Shown: positions 9,019-17,440 of the stretch, one piece after another
How the letters are laid out: every line of letters begins with the position of its first letter
Position numbering within the stretch: the first letter of the stretch is position 1
NCBI RefSeq assembly: GCF_049651205.1
Contig: NZ_JBASBR010000012.1
Location: forward strand, 316,034-380,033
Direction of reading: 5' to 3'
Origin: Castellaniella sp049651205
GTDB taxonomy: Bacteria; Pseudomonadota; Gammaproteobacteria; Burkholderiales; Burkholderiaceae_B
Length of the DNA: 64,000 bases
The notes under the pieces: model-generated
The model's database searches: none
What the model was told of the DNA's origin: nothing
Seen by the model: only the letters and a program-made list of their open reading frames with translations
Translations under genes and position numbers: made by a program

Positions 9019-9930
9019 TCAAGCAGGCAAGGCTTCGATGAGTTCGCGCAGTGCTGCTGCTTCCTGAGGATTCAGATCCGAGAGCGGTGCACGCACAGGC
9101 CCAGCCGGATGGCCAACAATGCGGGCGCCCGCCTTGACAATGCTGACCGCATAGCCGGCCTTGCGGTTGCGTATTTCCAGCAAGGGCAGAAAGAAAGTAT
9201 CCAGCAGATGGCCGGTGGTTGACTCATCACCGGATTTCACGGCTTCATAGAATTTCATGGCAGTGGCCGGAACGAAGTTGAACACAGCCGAGGAATACAC
9301 CGGCACGCCCAAGGCACGATAGGCTGCGGCAAAGATCTCGGCGGTGGGCAGGCCACCCAGATAGGCGAAGCGGTCTCCCAGGCGGCGGCGCACCCGAACC
9401 ATGTTCTCGATGTCGCCTACCCCATCCTTAAAGCCAATCAAGTTGGGGCATTCTTCGGCTAGTTGCTCCAGCACGGAAGCCGACAGGCGGCACTGGCCAC
9501 GATTGTAGAGAACCACCCCAATACCCACGGACTGGCAGACTTCCTTGATGTGACGTGCAATGCCGTCCTGGGGCGCCTCGGTGAGATAGTGAGGCATCAA
9601 TAGCAAACCGGCAGCCCCCTGGCGCTGAGCTTCCTGGGCAAAGGCGATGGCGTTTCGGGTAGGGCCACCCGCTCCGGCCAGAATTGGTGTGTGATCCTGG
9701 CAGGTCTTGACGGCGGTTTCCACAACCTTCGAATACTCATCCAGAGTCAGGGAGAAGTATTCTCCCGTGCCGCCGGCAGCAAACAGCGCCCGGGCACCAA
9801 ACGGCATCAGCCATTCCAGGCGAGCCTGATAGCCCTTGGCGTCGAAATCGCCATTTTCCTTGAAATCGGTGACGGGAAAAGACAGCAGCCCGTCATTCAT
9901 TATTTCTTTCAGTTCCTGGCAAGCGATCAT
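9019..9930 (-). CDS. kdgD: 5-dehydro-4-deoxyglucarate dehydratase
   Basis: 303 residues, DapA/N-acetylneuraminate lyase fold. It converts 5-keto-4-deoxyglucarate to 2-oxoglutarate semialdehyde, water and CO2. The Schiff-base Lys is Lys168 in IGFKDG, the Tyr of LYNRG is at 142, and LLSFPVTDF near the N-terminus is diagnostic for KdgD rather than DapA. The ATG at 9930 has AGAGGA seven bases upstream; an ATG twelve codons earlier (9966) has no usable spacing. It works between the glucarate dehydratases and the semialdehyde dehydrogenase a few kilobases away. An operator-like sequence lies about 60 bp upstream (9991–10003). Confidence 0.94.
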   Translation of the reverse strand: MIACQELKEIMNDGLLSFPVTDFKENGDFDAKGYQARLEWLMPFGARALFAAGGTGEYFSLTLDEYSKVVETAVKTCQDHTPILAGAGGPTRNAIAFAQEAQRQGAAGLLLMPHYLTEAPQDGIARHIKEVCQSVGIGVVLYNRGQCRLSASVLEQLAEECPNLIGFKDGVGDIENMVRVRRRLGDRFAYLGGLPTAEIFAAAYRALGVPVYSSAVFNFVPATAMKFYEAVKSGDESTTGHLLDTFFLPLLEIRNRKAGYAVSIVKAGARIVGHPAGPVRAPLSDLNPQEAAALRELIEALPA

Positions 9931-9990
9931 GAGAGCATCCTCTGGTGAATAGAGAGGGGCTTTCATCCCCTCATCACATATAAGTTATAC

Positions 9991-10003
9991 GTTATCATAC
10001 AAC
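9991..10003. promoter_or_regulatory. Candidate GntR/FCD operator upstream of kdgD
   Basis: Read on the minus strand it is GTTGTATGATAAC, identical over 13 bp to the site at 12618–12630 in front of the aldehyde dehydrogenase gene. Further TTATAC and TAAGTT elements flank it. See the operator finding for the whole set. Confidence 0.65.
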
Positions 10004-10189
10004 ATAAGAATTGGAGCTGCAATGGTAATAGCGATAAGGTCTTTTTTCCCTAAGGGAGTGCCCGGGCAAGCGCACCAAAGTACGTGCTGACTTCAGCCGC
10101 TGGAAACCGTATACGTTGGCTCGAGGCCAGCAACAAGGCAGAAGCGTGCCAATATCTGAAAAACAGATACGACGACCGATTAGTGGTGG

Positions 10190-10933
10190 TCAGGAAGACT
10201 GATCCTGGTGCGCCACAACCTCTTGCGCCTTACGCAGGCGCTCTCTGCTGTTGGCCAGGTGGGTACGCATGGCGGCCCTGGCGGCATCCGGATCCTTGCG
10301 AACAATAGCGTTGTAGATGTCCTCATGTTCCAGATGGACACGTTCCAGGTAGCGTACGCGATCGCTCTCCGCCAATGCGACGGAATCAACCCGCGTCCGG
10401 GGGATGATGGCTTTGCCCAGCTGCTTGAGAATATCGTGGAAATAGCGGTTGCCCGTTGCCGTGGCCACCAACAGGTGGAAAGCCACATCAGAGACAACCG
10501 CATTACCGGTTTTTTTGCGGATGTGCTCGACGAACTCGTCCAGGACAGCACGCAACTGATGCACATGAGCATCCGTACGGCGCAGGGCAGCCAGGCCGGC
10601 CGCCTCGGTTTCGAGACTGATGCGCAACTCCAGGATAGCAATCACATCCAGCATAGTGAGGATATTTGCGGTGCGGATACGTAACTGCTGCTCGTTTTGT
10701 GGCTCAAGCAGGAAGGTGCCGATCCCGTGCCGGGTTTCCACCAGCCCGCCCGCCTGCAAACGGGAGATCGCCTCGCGGATGACCGTGCGGCTGACGCCGA
10801 ATGATTCCATCAGCTCGGATTCAGTCGGTAATTTCTCGCCGACATGAAATTCTCCGTTGCGGATACGCTCGGACAGCGCAGTCACGACATCCTGAGTCAG
10901 ACTGCGAGAACGACGGACGGTACCAGTAGCCAT
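10190..10933 (-). CDS. GntR-family regulator, FadR subfamily with FCD domain, probable hexarate regulator
   Basis: 247 residues: an N-terminal winged helix-turn-helix (about 10–75; LPTESELMESFGVSRTVIREAIS) and a C-terminal all-helical FCD ligand-binding domain (about 85–240) containing metal-ligand-type positions (AFHLLVA, and EHEDIYNAI with RTHL). It lies between kdgD and a glucarate dehydratase gene on the same strand. Similar FadR-subfamily proteins repress sugar-acid catabolism and are released by a pathway acid. A copy of the operator-like motif sits 33 bp before its own ATG, suggesting autoregulation. The inducer is inferred to be a hexarate or its keto-deoxy product. Confidence 0.92.
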   Translation of the reverse strand: MATGTVRRSRSLTQDVVTALSERIRNGEFHVGEKLPTESELMESFGVSRTVIREAISRLQAGGLVETRHGIGTFLLEPQNEQQLRIRTANILTMLDVIAILELRISLETEAAGLAALRRTDAHVHQLRAVLDEFVEHIRKKTGNAVVSDVAFHLLVATATGNRYFHDILKQLGKAIIPRTRVDSVALAESDRVRYLERVHLEHEDIYNAIVRKDPDAARAAMRTHLANSRERLRKAQEVVAHQDQSS

Positions 10934-10965
10934 GATCGGTGGGATATTTTTAATGTTGGATGACT

Positions 10966-10978
10966 GTCATCATACTTC
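10966..10978. promoter_or_regulatory. Candidate autoregulatory operator of the GntR gene
   Basis: On the minus strand GAAGTATGATGAC, sharing GTATGATGAC exactly with the site before tctC (15807–15819). It lies 33 bp upstream of the gntR start codon, a position suited to repression. Confidence 0.55.
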
Positions 10979-11017
10979 AAGCCCGGCTGATCGAATTGCA
11001 GACACGCCTTTGCACAC

Positions 11018-12292
11018 TTAGAATCTGGGCGCCTTTCCAGTCCAGTCTGGCTGGTATTTACGCATTTGCGCGGTATCGTTTCGCGAACGAATCCCACAAT
11101 CCAAATACTGCTGGTGCAAACGAGCCAGTGCATCCTGATCAATATCCACACCCAGCCCTGCAGCGGCACCCAGCACAATGGCCCCATCCTCAAAGCGCAA
11201 CTGCCCACCCGCGATCACCTCTTCTTGCGGATCCAGCCACGGATAATGGGTATCGCAGGCATAGCTGAGCAAGGGCACGCTGGCCGCCACATGGGCCATG
11301 GCCATCAGGCTGATGCCCAGATGCGAATTGGAATGCATGGACAAACCCAGGCCGAAAGTCTCGCACATACGAGCCAACAGTTGCGTATCACGCAGTCCGC
11401 CCCAGTAATGATGATCCGACAAGATGATCTGACAGCCTTGTGACCCGGTATTGACGCGAAACTGATTCAGGTCGGTGACCACCATGTTGGTAGCCAGCGG
11501 CATACCCGTGGCCTGATGCAAAGCAGCCATATCCGTCAGCGTGGGGCACGGATCTTCGTAGTATTCCAGCAACCCGTCCAGCTGCCCACCCATCACAATC
11601 GCAGTAGACAAAGACCAGTTGCCATTTGGATCGATCCGCAAGGGCACGCCCGGAAACCGGCTGGCCAGCGCCCGGATGCAAGCCACTTCCTGATCGGGCG
11701 ACAGGACGCCGGCCTTGAGCTTGATGCTTTTGAAACCATGCCGCTTGATCATGGTTTCTGCCTGGGCCACCAATTGATCCGGGGTCAATGTCTCACCCCA
11801 GGCATCATCGGGATAGCGGGCATCGATATGACGTGCATATTTGAAGAACAGATACGCGCTAAATGGCACGGCATCGCGCACCCGCCCGCCCAGCAGATCC
11901 ACCAGTGGCATGCCCAGATACCGGGCCTGCATATCCAGAAAAGCAACCTCAAACGCGGCATACAGCTTCTGCAGATTTTTTGCCGGATCCGTGCCCGGCG
12001 CCAGGGTAAAGGCCGCGCCGGCACTGGTTTGCGTACGCGCAACAACATCCTGCGCCCGTCGCCGCAAGCCGTTCAGATCGAAGGGATCCAGCCCCACCAG
12101 ATCCGGCGCCAGCACCTCCAGCAAGTCGAGTACCGGCGCGTCCCCATAGGTTTCCCCCAGGCCGATATGCCCCGAATCACTTTCCAGTTCAATGATGGTA
12201 CGCAAGGCGTAGGGCTCGTGGATACCGGCCGCATTGAGCAGCGGTGCATCTTTGAACGCGATAGGGGTGATCCGGATAGTCTTGAGTTTCAT
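11018..12292 (-). CDS. Glucarate dehydratase-family enolase-superfamily protein (paralogue 1)
   Basis: 424 residues in the mandelate-racemase/enolase superfamily, glucarate dehydratase group. Visible catalytic parts: KLK (Lys191, Lys193), metal ligands Asp220, Glu245 and Asn268, and the Asp292–His319 pair. These should dehydrate a hexarate to 5-keto-4-deoxyglucarate. The C-terminal active-site segment reads HSNSHLGIS, unlike the canonical GudD HSNNHFDIS found in the neighbour at 14255. Substrate preference (another hexarate diastereomer, or glucarate itself) is therefore open. It is divergent from the aldehyde dehydrogenase–gudD operon, with an operator-like site about 40 bp upstream. Confidence 0.87.
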   Translation of the reverse strand: MKLKTIRITPIAFKDAPLLNAAGIHEPYALRTIIELESDSGHIGLGETYGDAPVLDLLEVLAPDLVGLDPFDLNGLRRRAQDVVARTQTSAGAAFTLAPGTDPAKNLQKLYAAFEVAFLDMQARYLGMPLVDLLGGRVRDAVPFSAYLFFKYARHIDARYPDDAWGETLTPDQLVAQAETMIKRHGFKSIKLKAGVLSPDQEVACIRALASRFPGVPLRIDPNGNWSLSTAIVMGGQLDGLLEYYEDPCPTLTDMAALHQATGMPLATNMVVTDLNQFRVNTGSQGCQIILSDHHYWGGLRDTQLLARMCETFGLGLSMHSNSHLGISLMAMAHVAASVPLLSYACDTHYPWLDPQEEVIAGGQLRFEDGAIVLGAAAGLGVDIDQDALARLHQQYLDCGIRSRNDTAQMRKYQPDWTGKAPRF

Positions 12293-12330
12293 GAGGTCGT
12301 GGATATAAGGAGAAGTGGAATATTTTCAAG

Positions 12331-12343
12331 ATGTCATACGACA
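12331..12343. promoter_or_regulatory. Candidate operator upstream of enolase paralogue 1
   Basis: Contains TGTCATACGACA (12332–12343), with TGTC/GACA inverted arms. On the minus strand GTCGTATGAC aligns with the GTTGTATGAT core of the other sites. It lies 39 bp upstream of the minus-strand ATG. Confidence 0.5.
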
Positions 12344-12505
12344 AAAAAACTTCCGAAACCAAAGAGATTCGGCCTGCTCAAAAAGGCTGCTCCAAAGATG
12401 AAGGTCTCCGAAGCTTTTATTTATCAACGCATTACCAGACAAAAGTACGCATATGCCTATTCTGAAAATATCGGTGAAAAGTTCATCAATCTTCCGATCA
12501 AGTAG

Positions 12506-12518
12506 ATCATACGATGAC
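12506..12518. promoter_or_regulatory. Candidate operator in the enolase/ALDH divergent region
   Basis: ATCATACGATGAC followed by TTAC. It shares ATACGATGAC with the site at 15706–15718 and includes the near-palindrome TCATACGATGA. Confidence 0.55.
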
Positions 12519-12617
12519 TTACAAGATAGAATTTAACTCCGGCTGACACGCACTGTCCAATAAAACCTGGCTTGACCAAAACCCGACGGACACGCGCTCT
12601 GACGCGGTATTACATAC

Positions 12618-12630
12618 GTTGTATGATAAC
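12618..12630. promoter_or_regulatory. Candidate operator upstream of the aldehyde dehydrogenase operon
   Basis: GTTGTATGATAAC, identical to the kdgD site in reverse. It overlaps a second palindrome, CATAC-GTT-GTATG (12613–12625), and lies 32 bp before the ATG at 12663, close to where a promoter is expected. Confidence 0.65.
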
Positions 12631-12662
12631 TTACCTGTGAACCTATTCCTCGGAGATTTTCC

Positions 12663-14231
12663 ATGCCCATCACCGCCATGCAACTCATCGGCAAGCAAAA
12701 CATCCCTGGATCCGGCAAGGCTTTCCAGGCAGTCAATCCGGCCACCGGGCAGTCCCTGCCTCCAGCCTGGAAAGGCGCTGACGCCAGCCAGGTCAACCTA
12801 GCCGTCACCCTAGCGACCCAGGCATTCACCAGCTATCGGGAGACCACGCTTGAGCACCGGGCGACCTTCCTGGAGACAATCGCACAAGCCATCCTGGATC
12901 TGGGTGACGAACTGATCGAACGGGCCATGCTGGAAACCGGCCTGCCCCGCCCTCGACTCGAAGGCGAGCGTGGCCGTACAGTCAACCAGTTGCGCCTGTT
13001 TGCCCGGGTCGTGCGCGACGGCGACTGGATCGATGCCCGCATCGATCACGCTTTGCCCGAGCGAAAACCCGCACCACGCAGCGACCTGCGCACACGCCAC
13101 ATTCCACTTGGCCCCGTCGCCATTTTCGGTTCCAGCAATTTTCCTTTGGCCTTCTCTGTGGCAGGGGGCGATACGGCCTCGGCACTGGCTGCAGGCGCAC
13201 CCGTCGTCATCAAGGCGCATCCCGCCCACCCCGGCACCTCAGAGCTCGTCGGCCAGGCCATTCGTTCTGCCGTTCAGCAGTGTCAGCTCCACGAAGGGGT
13301 CTTCTCTCTGCTCGCCGGCCCTGATGTCGAGCTCGGTCTGTCACTGGTGGGCCATCCCGGTATACAGGCCGTGGGATTCACGGGTTCCCGCCAGGGCGGC
13401 ATTGCCCTGATGCACGCCGCCGCCCAGCGCCCTGTACCGATCCCTGTCTATGCAGAAATGAGCAGCACCAACCCGGTCTATCTGCTACCGGGCGCTCTGG
13501 CCGCCCGGACGACATCCCTGGCTGATCAATTTTCCGTCTCGCTACTGGGCAGCGCAGGACAGCTGTGTACCAATCCGGGCCTGGTCATTGCTCTGGACGG
13601 CCCGGACCTGGATCGTTTCATCTCACAAGTCACCAGCAAGGTGTTGGCGGCCCCCGCCACCACCATGCTCACCCCCGGCATTGCCCGCGCCTACCGCACT
13701 GGTGTCGAGCGCCTGCTGGCTCATCCGGCCGTCGACAGCCTGGCGCAGGGCACCTCCGATGAGACACCCGCGCATTGCCAGGCCAATCTTGCCATGACGA
13801 CAGCCCAGGCATTCCTGGCCGACCCGGAAGGCCTGGGGGCGGAAGTCTTTGGCGCAAGCTCTCTGATTGTGCGTTGTGTGGATACGGGGGAATTCACCGC
13901 CCTGGCGCAGGCCCTGGAAGGCCAGCTGACAGCAACGATCCATCTGGAATCCGGCCCCGACGACGCACTCGCTGCCGCCCTGATTCCAATCCTGGAACTG
14001 AAGGTAGGCCGCATTCTGGCCAACGGCTTCCCGACAGGGGTTGAAGTCTGCGACGCGATGGTTCATGGCGGCCCCTTCCCCGCCACCTCCGACAGCCGCA
14101 CCACCTCGGTTGGTACTCTGGCCATCCGCCGGTTTCTGCGTCCCGTGTGCTATCAGGACATCCCTGACGCACTCCTGCCTGTTGCGCTGCAGGCGGCCAA
14201 CCCCTGGCACCTCACCCGATCCGAACGTTGA
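12663..14231 (+). CDS. 2-oxoglutarate semialdehyde (2,5-dioxovalerate) dehydrogenase
   Basis: A 522-residue aldehyde dehydrogenase that oxidises 2-oxoglutarate semialdehyde to 2-oxoglutarate with NAD(P)+, the last step of the hexarate route. Catalytic Cys302 lies in GQLCTNPGL and general-base Glu265 in YAEMSSTNP. NFPLAFSVAGGD and VIKAHPAHPGTS are the cofactor-site signatures of the dioxovalerate dehydrogenase branch. GGAG precedes the ATG. The downstream gudD start lies 23 bp past the stop, so the two genes form an operon. Sugar-acid context supports this substrate over other semialdehydes. Confidence 0.92.
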   Translation: MPITAMQLIGKQNIPGSGKAFQAVNPATGQSLPPAWKGADASQVNLAVTLATQAFTSYRETTLEHRATFLETIAQAILDLGDELIERAMLETGLPRPRLEGERGRTVNQLRLFARVVRDGDWIDARIDHALPERKPAPRSDLRTRHIPLGPVAIFGSSNFPLAFSVAGGDTASALAAGAPVVIKAHPAHPGTSELVGQAIRSAVQQCQLHEGVFSLLAGPDVELGLSLVGHPGIQAVGFTGSRQGGIALMHAAAQRPVPIPVYAEMSSTNPVYLLPGALAARTTSLADQFSVSLLGSAGQLCTNPGLVIALDGPDLDRFISQVTSKVLAAPATTMLTPGIARAYRTGVERLLAHPAVDSLAQGTSDETPAHCQANLAMTTAQAFLADPEGLGAEVFGASSLIVRCVDTGEFTALAQALEGQLTATIHLESGPDDALAAALIPILELKVGRILANGFPTGVEVCDAMVHGGPFPATSDSRTTSVGTLAIRRFLRPVCYQDIPDALLPVALQAANPWHLTRSER

Positions 14232-14254
14232 ACACGCACTGCGCTGGAAACCTC

Positions 14255-15586
14255 ATGACACAAACCCCTCAGATCACCAAAGTCACGGTCGTGCCGGTTG
14301 CCGGCCAGGACAGCATGCTGCTGAACCTCAGCGGCGCGCATGGCCCTTACTTCACTCGCAACATCGTTCTGCTCGACGACAGCGCCGGCCACCAGGGCCT
14401 GGGCGAAGTCCCTGGCGGCGAGAAGATCCGTGCCGAAATCGAGCGGCTTGGCCAACAGCTGATCGGCCAGCCAATAGGCCAAATGAACGAACTGCTGGAA
14501 CGCTGTCGCACCGCCACGCAGGGGGGCACCGAAGACCGGCGTGGAACCCAGACCTTTGACTTGCGCACCGGCGTTCACGTCGTTACTGCGCTGGAATCCG
14601 CACTGCTGGATCTGCTTGGCCAGCACCTGGATGTCCCCGTCGCCACCTTGCTGGCCGATGGCCGCCAACGCGATAAAGTCGAGGCCTTGGGGTATCTGTT
14701 CTACATTGGTGACACCAGCAAGACGACGCTGGGTTATCGCCAGGAAGACACCGCGGATGATGAGTGGTTCCGCCTGCGAAACCAGAAAGCCATGACTGCC
14801 GACGCGGTGGTGCGTCTGGCCCAGGCAGCTCAGGCGCGCTATGGCTTTCGCCATTTCAAGCTGAAGGGCGGTGTCCTTGCTGGTGACGCTGAAATCGAAG
14901 CAGTCACAGCCCTGGCTGAACACTTCCCGGACGCGCACATCACGCTGGATCCAAACGGTGCCTGGTCCCTGCGTGAGGCCATTCGCCTGTGCAGAGACCA
15001 GCATCACGTACTGGCCTACGCCGAAGACCCCTGCGGTGCTGAAGCTGGGTACTCCGGCCGGGAAGTCATGGCAGAATTTCGCCGTGCAACCGGCCTGCGC
15101 ACGGCCACCAACATGATCGCAACCGACTGGCGCGAGATGATGCACGCCATTCAGTTGCACTCCGTGGACATTCCCCTGGCTGACCCACACTTCTGGACAA
15201 TGCGTGGTTCAGTCCGGGTGGCCCAGATGTGCCACGAATGGGGCCTGACCTGGGGCTCTCACTCCAACAACCACTTTGACATTTCACTGGCCATGTTCAC
15301 CCACGTCGCAGCTGCCGCGCCCGGTGACATCACAGCCATCGATACACACTGGATCTGGCAAGACGGCCAGCACCTGACGGCCGACCCATTGCGCATCGTC
15401 GATGGCGCGATCACCGTCCCGCAAGCACCCGGCCTGGGAGTCCACATCGACACCGACCGTCTGGCCAGGGCGCATGCGCTGTATCTGGAGAAAGGCCTGG
15501 GCAGCCGGGACGACTCCGTGGGTATGCAGTTCCTGATCCCTGGTTGGCGTTTCGACAACAAGCGGCCCAGCTTGGTTCGGCCCTGA
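14255..15586 (+). CDS. gudD: Glucarate dehydratase, canonical GudD type
   Basis: 443 residues; dehydrates D-glucarate (and usually L-idarate) to 5-keto-4-deoxyglucarate. The full catalytic set is in place, shifted three residues from E. coli GudD: Lys202 and Lys204 (FKLKGG), Asp232, Glu257, Asn286, Asp310 and His336 (HSNNHFDIS). The frame also has a TTG nine codons earlier overlapping the previous stop, but the ATG at 14255 begins the conserved region. It is followed by a strong terminator, closing the two-gene operon. Confidence 0.94.
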   Translation: MTQTPQITKVTVVPVAGQDSMLLNLSGAHGPYFTRNIVLLDDSAGHQGLGEVPGGEKIRAEIERLGQQLIGQPIGQMNELLERCRTATQGGTEDRRGTQTFDLRTGVHVVTALESALLDLLGQHLDVPVATLLADGRQRDKVEALGYLFYIGDTSKTTLGYRQEDTADDEWFRLRNQKAMTADAVVRLAQAAQARYGFRHFKLKGGVLAGDAEIEAVTALAEHFPDAHITLDPNGAWSLREAIRLCRDQHHVLAYAEDPCGAEAGYSGREVMAEFRRATGLRTATNMIATDWREMMHAIQLHSVDIPLADPHFWTMRGSVRVAQMCHEWGLTWGSHSNNHFDISLAMFTHVAAAAPGDITAIDTHWIWQDGQHLTADPLRIVDGAITVPQAPGLGVHIDTDRLARAHALYLEKGLGSRDDSVGMQFLIPGWRFDNKRPSLVRP

Positions 15587-15608
15587 GAAAACTCATTGTT
15601 ATTCTGCT

Positions 15609-15647
15609 GCCAGGCTGCTGATCCTCAGCACCTGGCTATTTTTTTCT
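15609..15647 (+). terminator. Rho-independent terminator after gudD
   Basis: Stem GCCAGG-(C)-TGCTGA / TCAGCA-CCTGGC with a TCC loop and a one-base bulge, followed by a run of T (TATTTTTTTC). It lies 23 bp past the gudD stop. Confidence 0.9.
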
Positions 15648-15705
15648 CATTGATGTGAGTCTTCGTGCTTGGAAACCAGCCATCCAGACGGCCTCTACTT
15701 CTCTT

Positions 15706-15718
15706 GTTATACGATGAC
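15706..15718. promoter_or_regulatory. Candidate operator, distal, upstream of tctCBA
   Basis: GTTATACGATGAC, matching the GTTRTAYGATGAC consensus exactly. It is about 100 bp upstream of the second tctC site, so looping between the two is conceivable. Confidence 0.6.
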
Positions 15719-15806
15719 CTATATCAATATTTTCAATGACCATAAATGTCTATTAGTGGCTATACATCGTTTAAACAAGCTATTTCAGGGTAATTACCGA
15801 TTACAA

Positions 15807-15833
15807 GTTGTATGATGACTTATCATAATAAGT
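15807..15833. promoter_or_regulatory. Candidate operator, proximal, upstream of tctCBA
   Basis: GTTGTATGATGAC (15807–15819) runs directly into the palindrome ACTTAT-CATA-ATAAGT (15818–15833). This is the most elaborate copy of the motif and lies about 80 bp before the tctC start. Confidence 0.65.
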
Positions 15834-15912
15834 TATGCGACGTACAAGTACGGGCAGTCACGACACATCGTGCATACCGTGCACCCTCAGCAACTTCCAG
15901 GAGACATCACCC

Positions 15913-16887
15913 ATGACGACAGTAAAAAAGATTACGCCAGTACTGGCCGCGGCCTCTCTGGGCCTGGCAGGGCTCTTTGCCACGCAAACCGCGCTGGCTG
16001 CCTTCCCAGACAAACCCATTAACGTGATTGTGGCGTACTCTGCAGGCGGTGGCACTGACACCACGGCGCGCACACTGGCCCCCTTCCTGGAAAAAGTACT
16101 CAAAGTACCCGTCAACGTCGTCAATCGCCCGGGTGGCTCAGGCTGGGTGGGCTGGGTCGGCTTGGCCAATGCCAAGCCCGACGGCTATACGATCGGCTAT
16201 CTGAATTCACCCAATATCGCCAGCGGCCTGGTCAATCCAGCCATGGAGCGCCCCGTCAAGCTGGACGACTTTGTGGCCATCGGCAACCAGGTCTCGGATC
16301 CCGGCGCAATCGTGATCCGCAAGGACGAAAAACGCTTCAGCAACTTCAAAGAACTGGTGGAATACGCTAAAACTCACGAGCTCACCACCACCGCCACCGG
16401 CGTGGGAGGCGATGACCACCTGGTTACGCTCAAGCTCAATAAAGAGCTGGGCACTCAATTTCGGGCCATTCAGTTCGAAGGTACCGCGGACAGCCGCACC
16501 GCCTTTCTGGGCGGGCACGTTGACATCCTCATGACCAGCGTGGGTGAGGTCTACACGCTTAACGACAATGGCCAAGTCAATGTAGTAGCCGTCACTGCCC
16601 GCAAGCGCTCGCCGTTCATGAAAGACGTCCCCACCGTTCAGGATGTCACCTCCAAAACCGTTATCTCAGCGTCAACACGCGGCCTGGTGGCACCCAAAGC
16701 CATCTCTGCCGACAACCTGAAAACCCTCAGGGATGCCATGCAAACGGCAGTCAATGACCCCGACTACCAGGCCAAAATGAAAAGCCTGGGCATCGGTGCC
16801 GATTACATGGCTGGCCCTGAATACATGAGCGCCCTGAAAAAAGATGTCGAAGACATCAAGGGCGTCAGCGATCTGATCGGCTGGTAA
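15913..16887 (+). CDS. tctC: Tripartite tricarboxylate transporter substrate-binding protein (Bug/TctC)
   Basis: A 324-residue periplasmic binding protein with a Sec signal peptide (about residues 1–31, ending in ALA before AFPDKP). The start of the mature protein (FPDKPINVIVAYSAGGGTD, then NRPGGSG) is the Bug/TctC signature. It delivers an organic acid to the TctAB permease. The ATG at 15913 has AGGAG in front; the frame upstream of it is non-homologous. Its promoter region carries the same motifs as the hexarate genes, so the likely ligand is glucarate or a related hexarate (inference). AGGAG spacing and the signal peptide agree on the start. Confidence 0.93.
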   Translation: MTTVKKITPVLAAASLGLAGLFATQTALAAFPDKPINVIVAYSAGGGTDTTARTLAPFLEKVLKVPVNVVNRPGGSGWVGWVGLANAKPDGYTIGYLNSPNIASGLVNPAMERPVKLDDFVAIGNQVSDPGAIVIRKDEKRFSNFKELVEYAKTHELTTTATGVGGDDHLVTLKLNKELGTQFRAIQFEGTADSRTAFLGGHVDILMTSVGEVYTLNDNGQVNVVAVTARKRSPFMKDVPTVQDVTSKTVISASTRGLVAPKAISADNLKTLRDAMQTAVNDPDYQAKMKSLGIGADYMAGPEYMSALKKDVEDIKGVSDLIGW

Positions 16888-16979
16888 GCCAGACGGCGTT
16901 AGCGTGTCCCCCCAGGCCGCACTGTCATATTTACGTGGCAATGCGGTCTGGGACGAGTGATTTTTGAGGTGAGCTTATT

Positions 16980-17429
16980 TTGAAGAACATTGGTGTCTGG
17001 GTAGGGCTGCTGATTGCAGTGTTCGGCGCAAGCCTGTTTGTGATGTCGCTGTCCATGAACTACTACGGTAAATACGGGCCCGGACCCGGGCTGTTTCCCT
17101 TATGGATCAGCGGCCTGCTGGTGATCCTGTCGGTGATGTACATCATCGACTCCATCAGCAAAGAAAGCCTTTCATTCAAGAACGTCATTCCAGAAAAACG
17201 CATTGTCAAGAAACTGGCAACCATTCTTGGCGCAATCCTGTTTTTCATTATTACCGCCCCCTATCTTGGGTTCTTCAGCGCCAGCACCATCGCTGTCACG
17301 ATGTTGCTGTGGAAGGACTACAACTGGCGCTGGTCAGTGGGGATCGCAGTGATTCTGACCGCGGCACTGTACGTGATTTTCGGGACATTGCTGGATATCC
17401 CGCTGCCGGTAAACATCTGGGGTTGGTAA
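16980..17429 (+). CDS. tctB: Tripartite tricarboxylate transporter small permease (TctB)
   Basis: A 149-residue inner-membrane protein with four predicted membrane segments, the DUF1468/TctB type. It starts with TTG at 16980, preceded by GAGGTGAG at suitable spacing; no ATG fits. The gap to tctC is 92 bp and to tctA 11 bp. TctB is the small partner of TctA in sodium- or proton-driven uptake. Confidence 0.9.
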   Translation: MKNIGVWVGLLIAVFGASLFVMSLSMNYYGKYGPGPGLFPLWISGLLVILSVMYIIDSISKESLSFKNVIPEKRIVKKLATILGAILFFIITAPYLGFFSASTIAVTMLLWKDYNWRWSVGIAVILTAALYVIFGTLLDIPLPVNIWGW

Positions 17430-17440
17430 GGAGATTACAG

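Larger units (their letters stand above)
12293..12662. promoter_or_regulatory. 370-bp divergent control region of the hexarate genes
   Basis: This gene-free stretch separates the minus-strand enolase gene from the plus-strand aldehyde dehydrogenase–gudD operon. It is AT-rich in 12320–12530 and holds three operator-like motifs (12331–12343, 12506–12518, 12618–12630). A GGAG Shine–Dalgarno sits just before the 12663 start. I see no convincing small gene in it. Confidence 0.7.
15587..15912. promoter_or_regulatory. 326-bp region between gudD and tctC: terminator, AT-rich promoter, operators
   Basis: Gene-free. It starts with the gudD terminator (15609–15647) and continues into an AT-rich promoter region with two operator-like motifs (15706–15718, 15807–15833). 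It ends with an AGGAG Shine–Dalgarno at about 15898 before the tctC ATG. I see no small gene. Confidence 0.7.

Noticed and set aside
10022..10189. Terminator after the gntR gene
   Set aside because: TCCCTAAGGGA next to a T-run is short, and the T-run is on the wrong side for the minus-strand gene.
11516..12505. 329-codon plus-strand frame over the enolase gene
   Set aside because: Antisense shadow of a well-supported glucarate-dehydratase-family gene.
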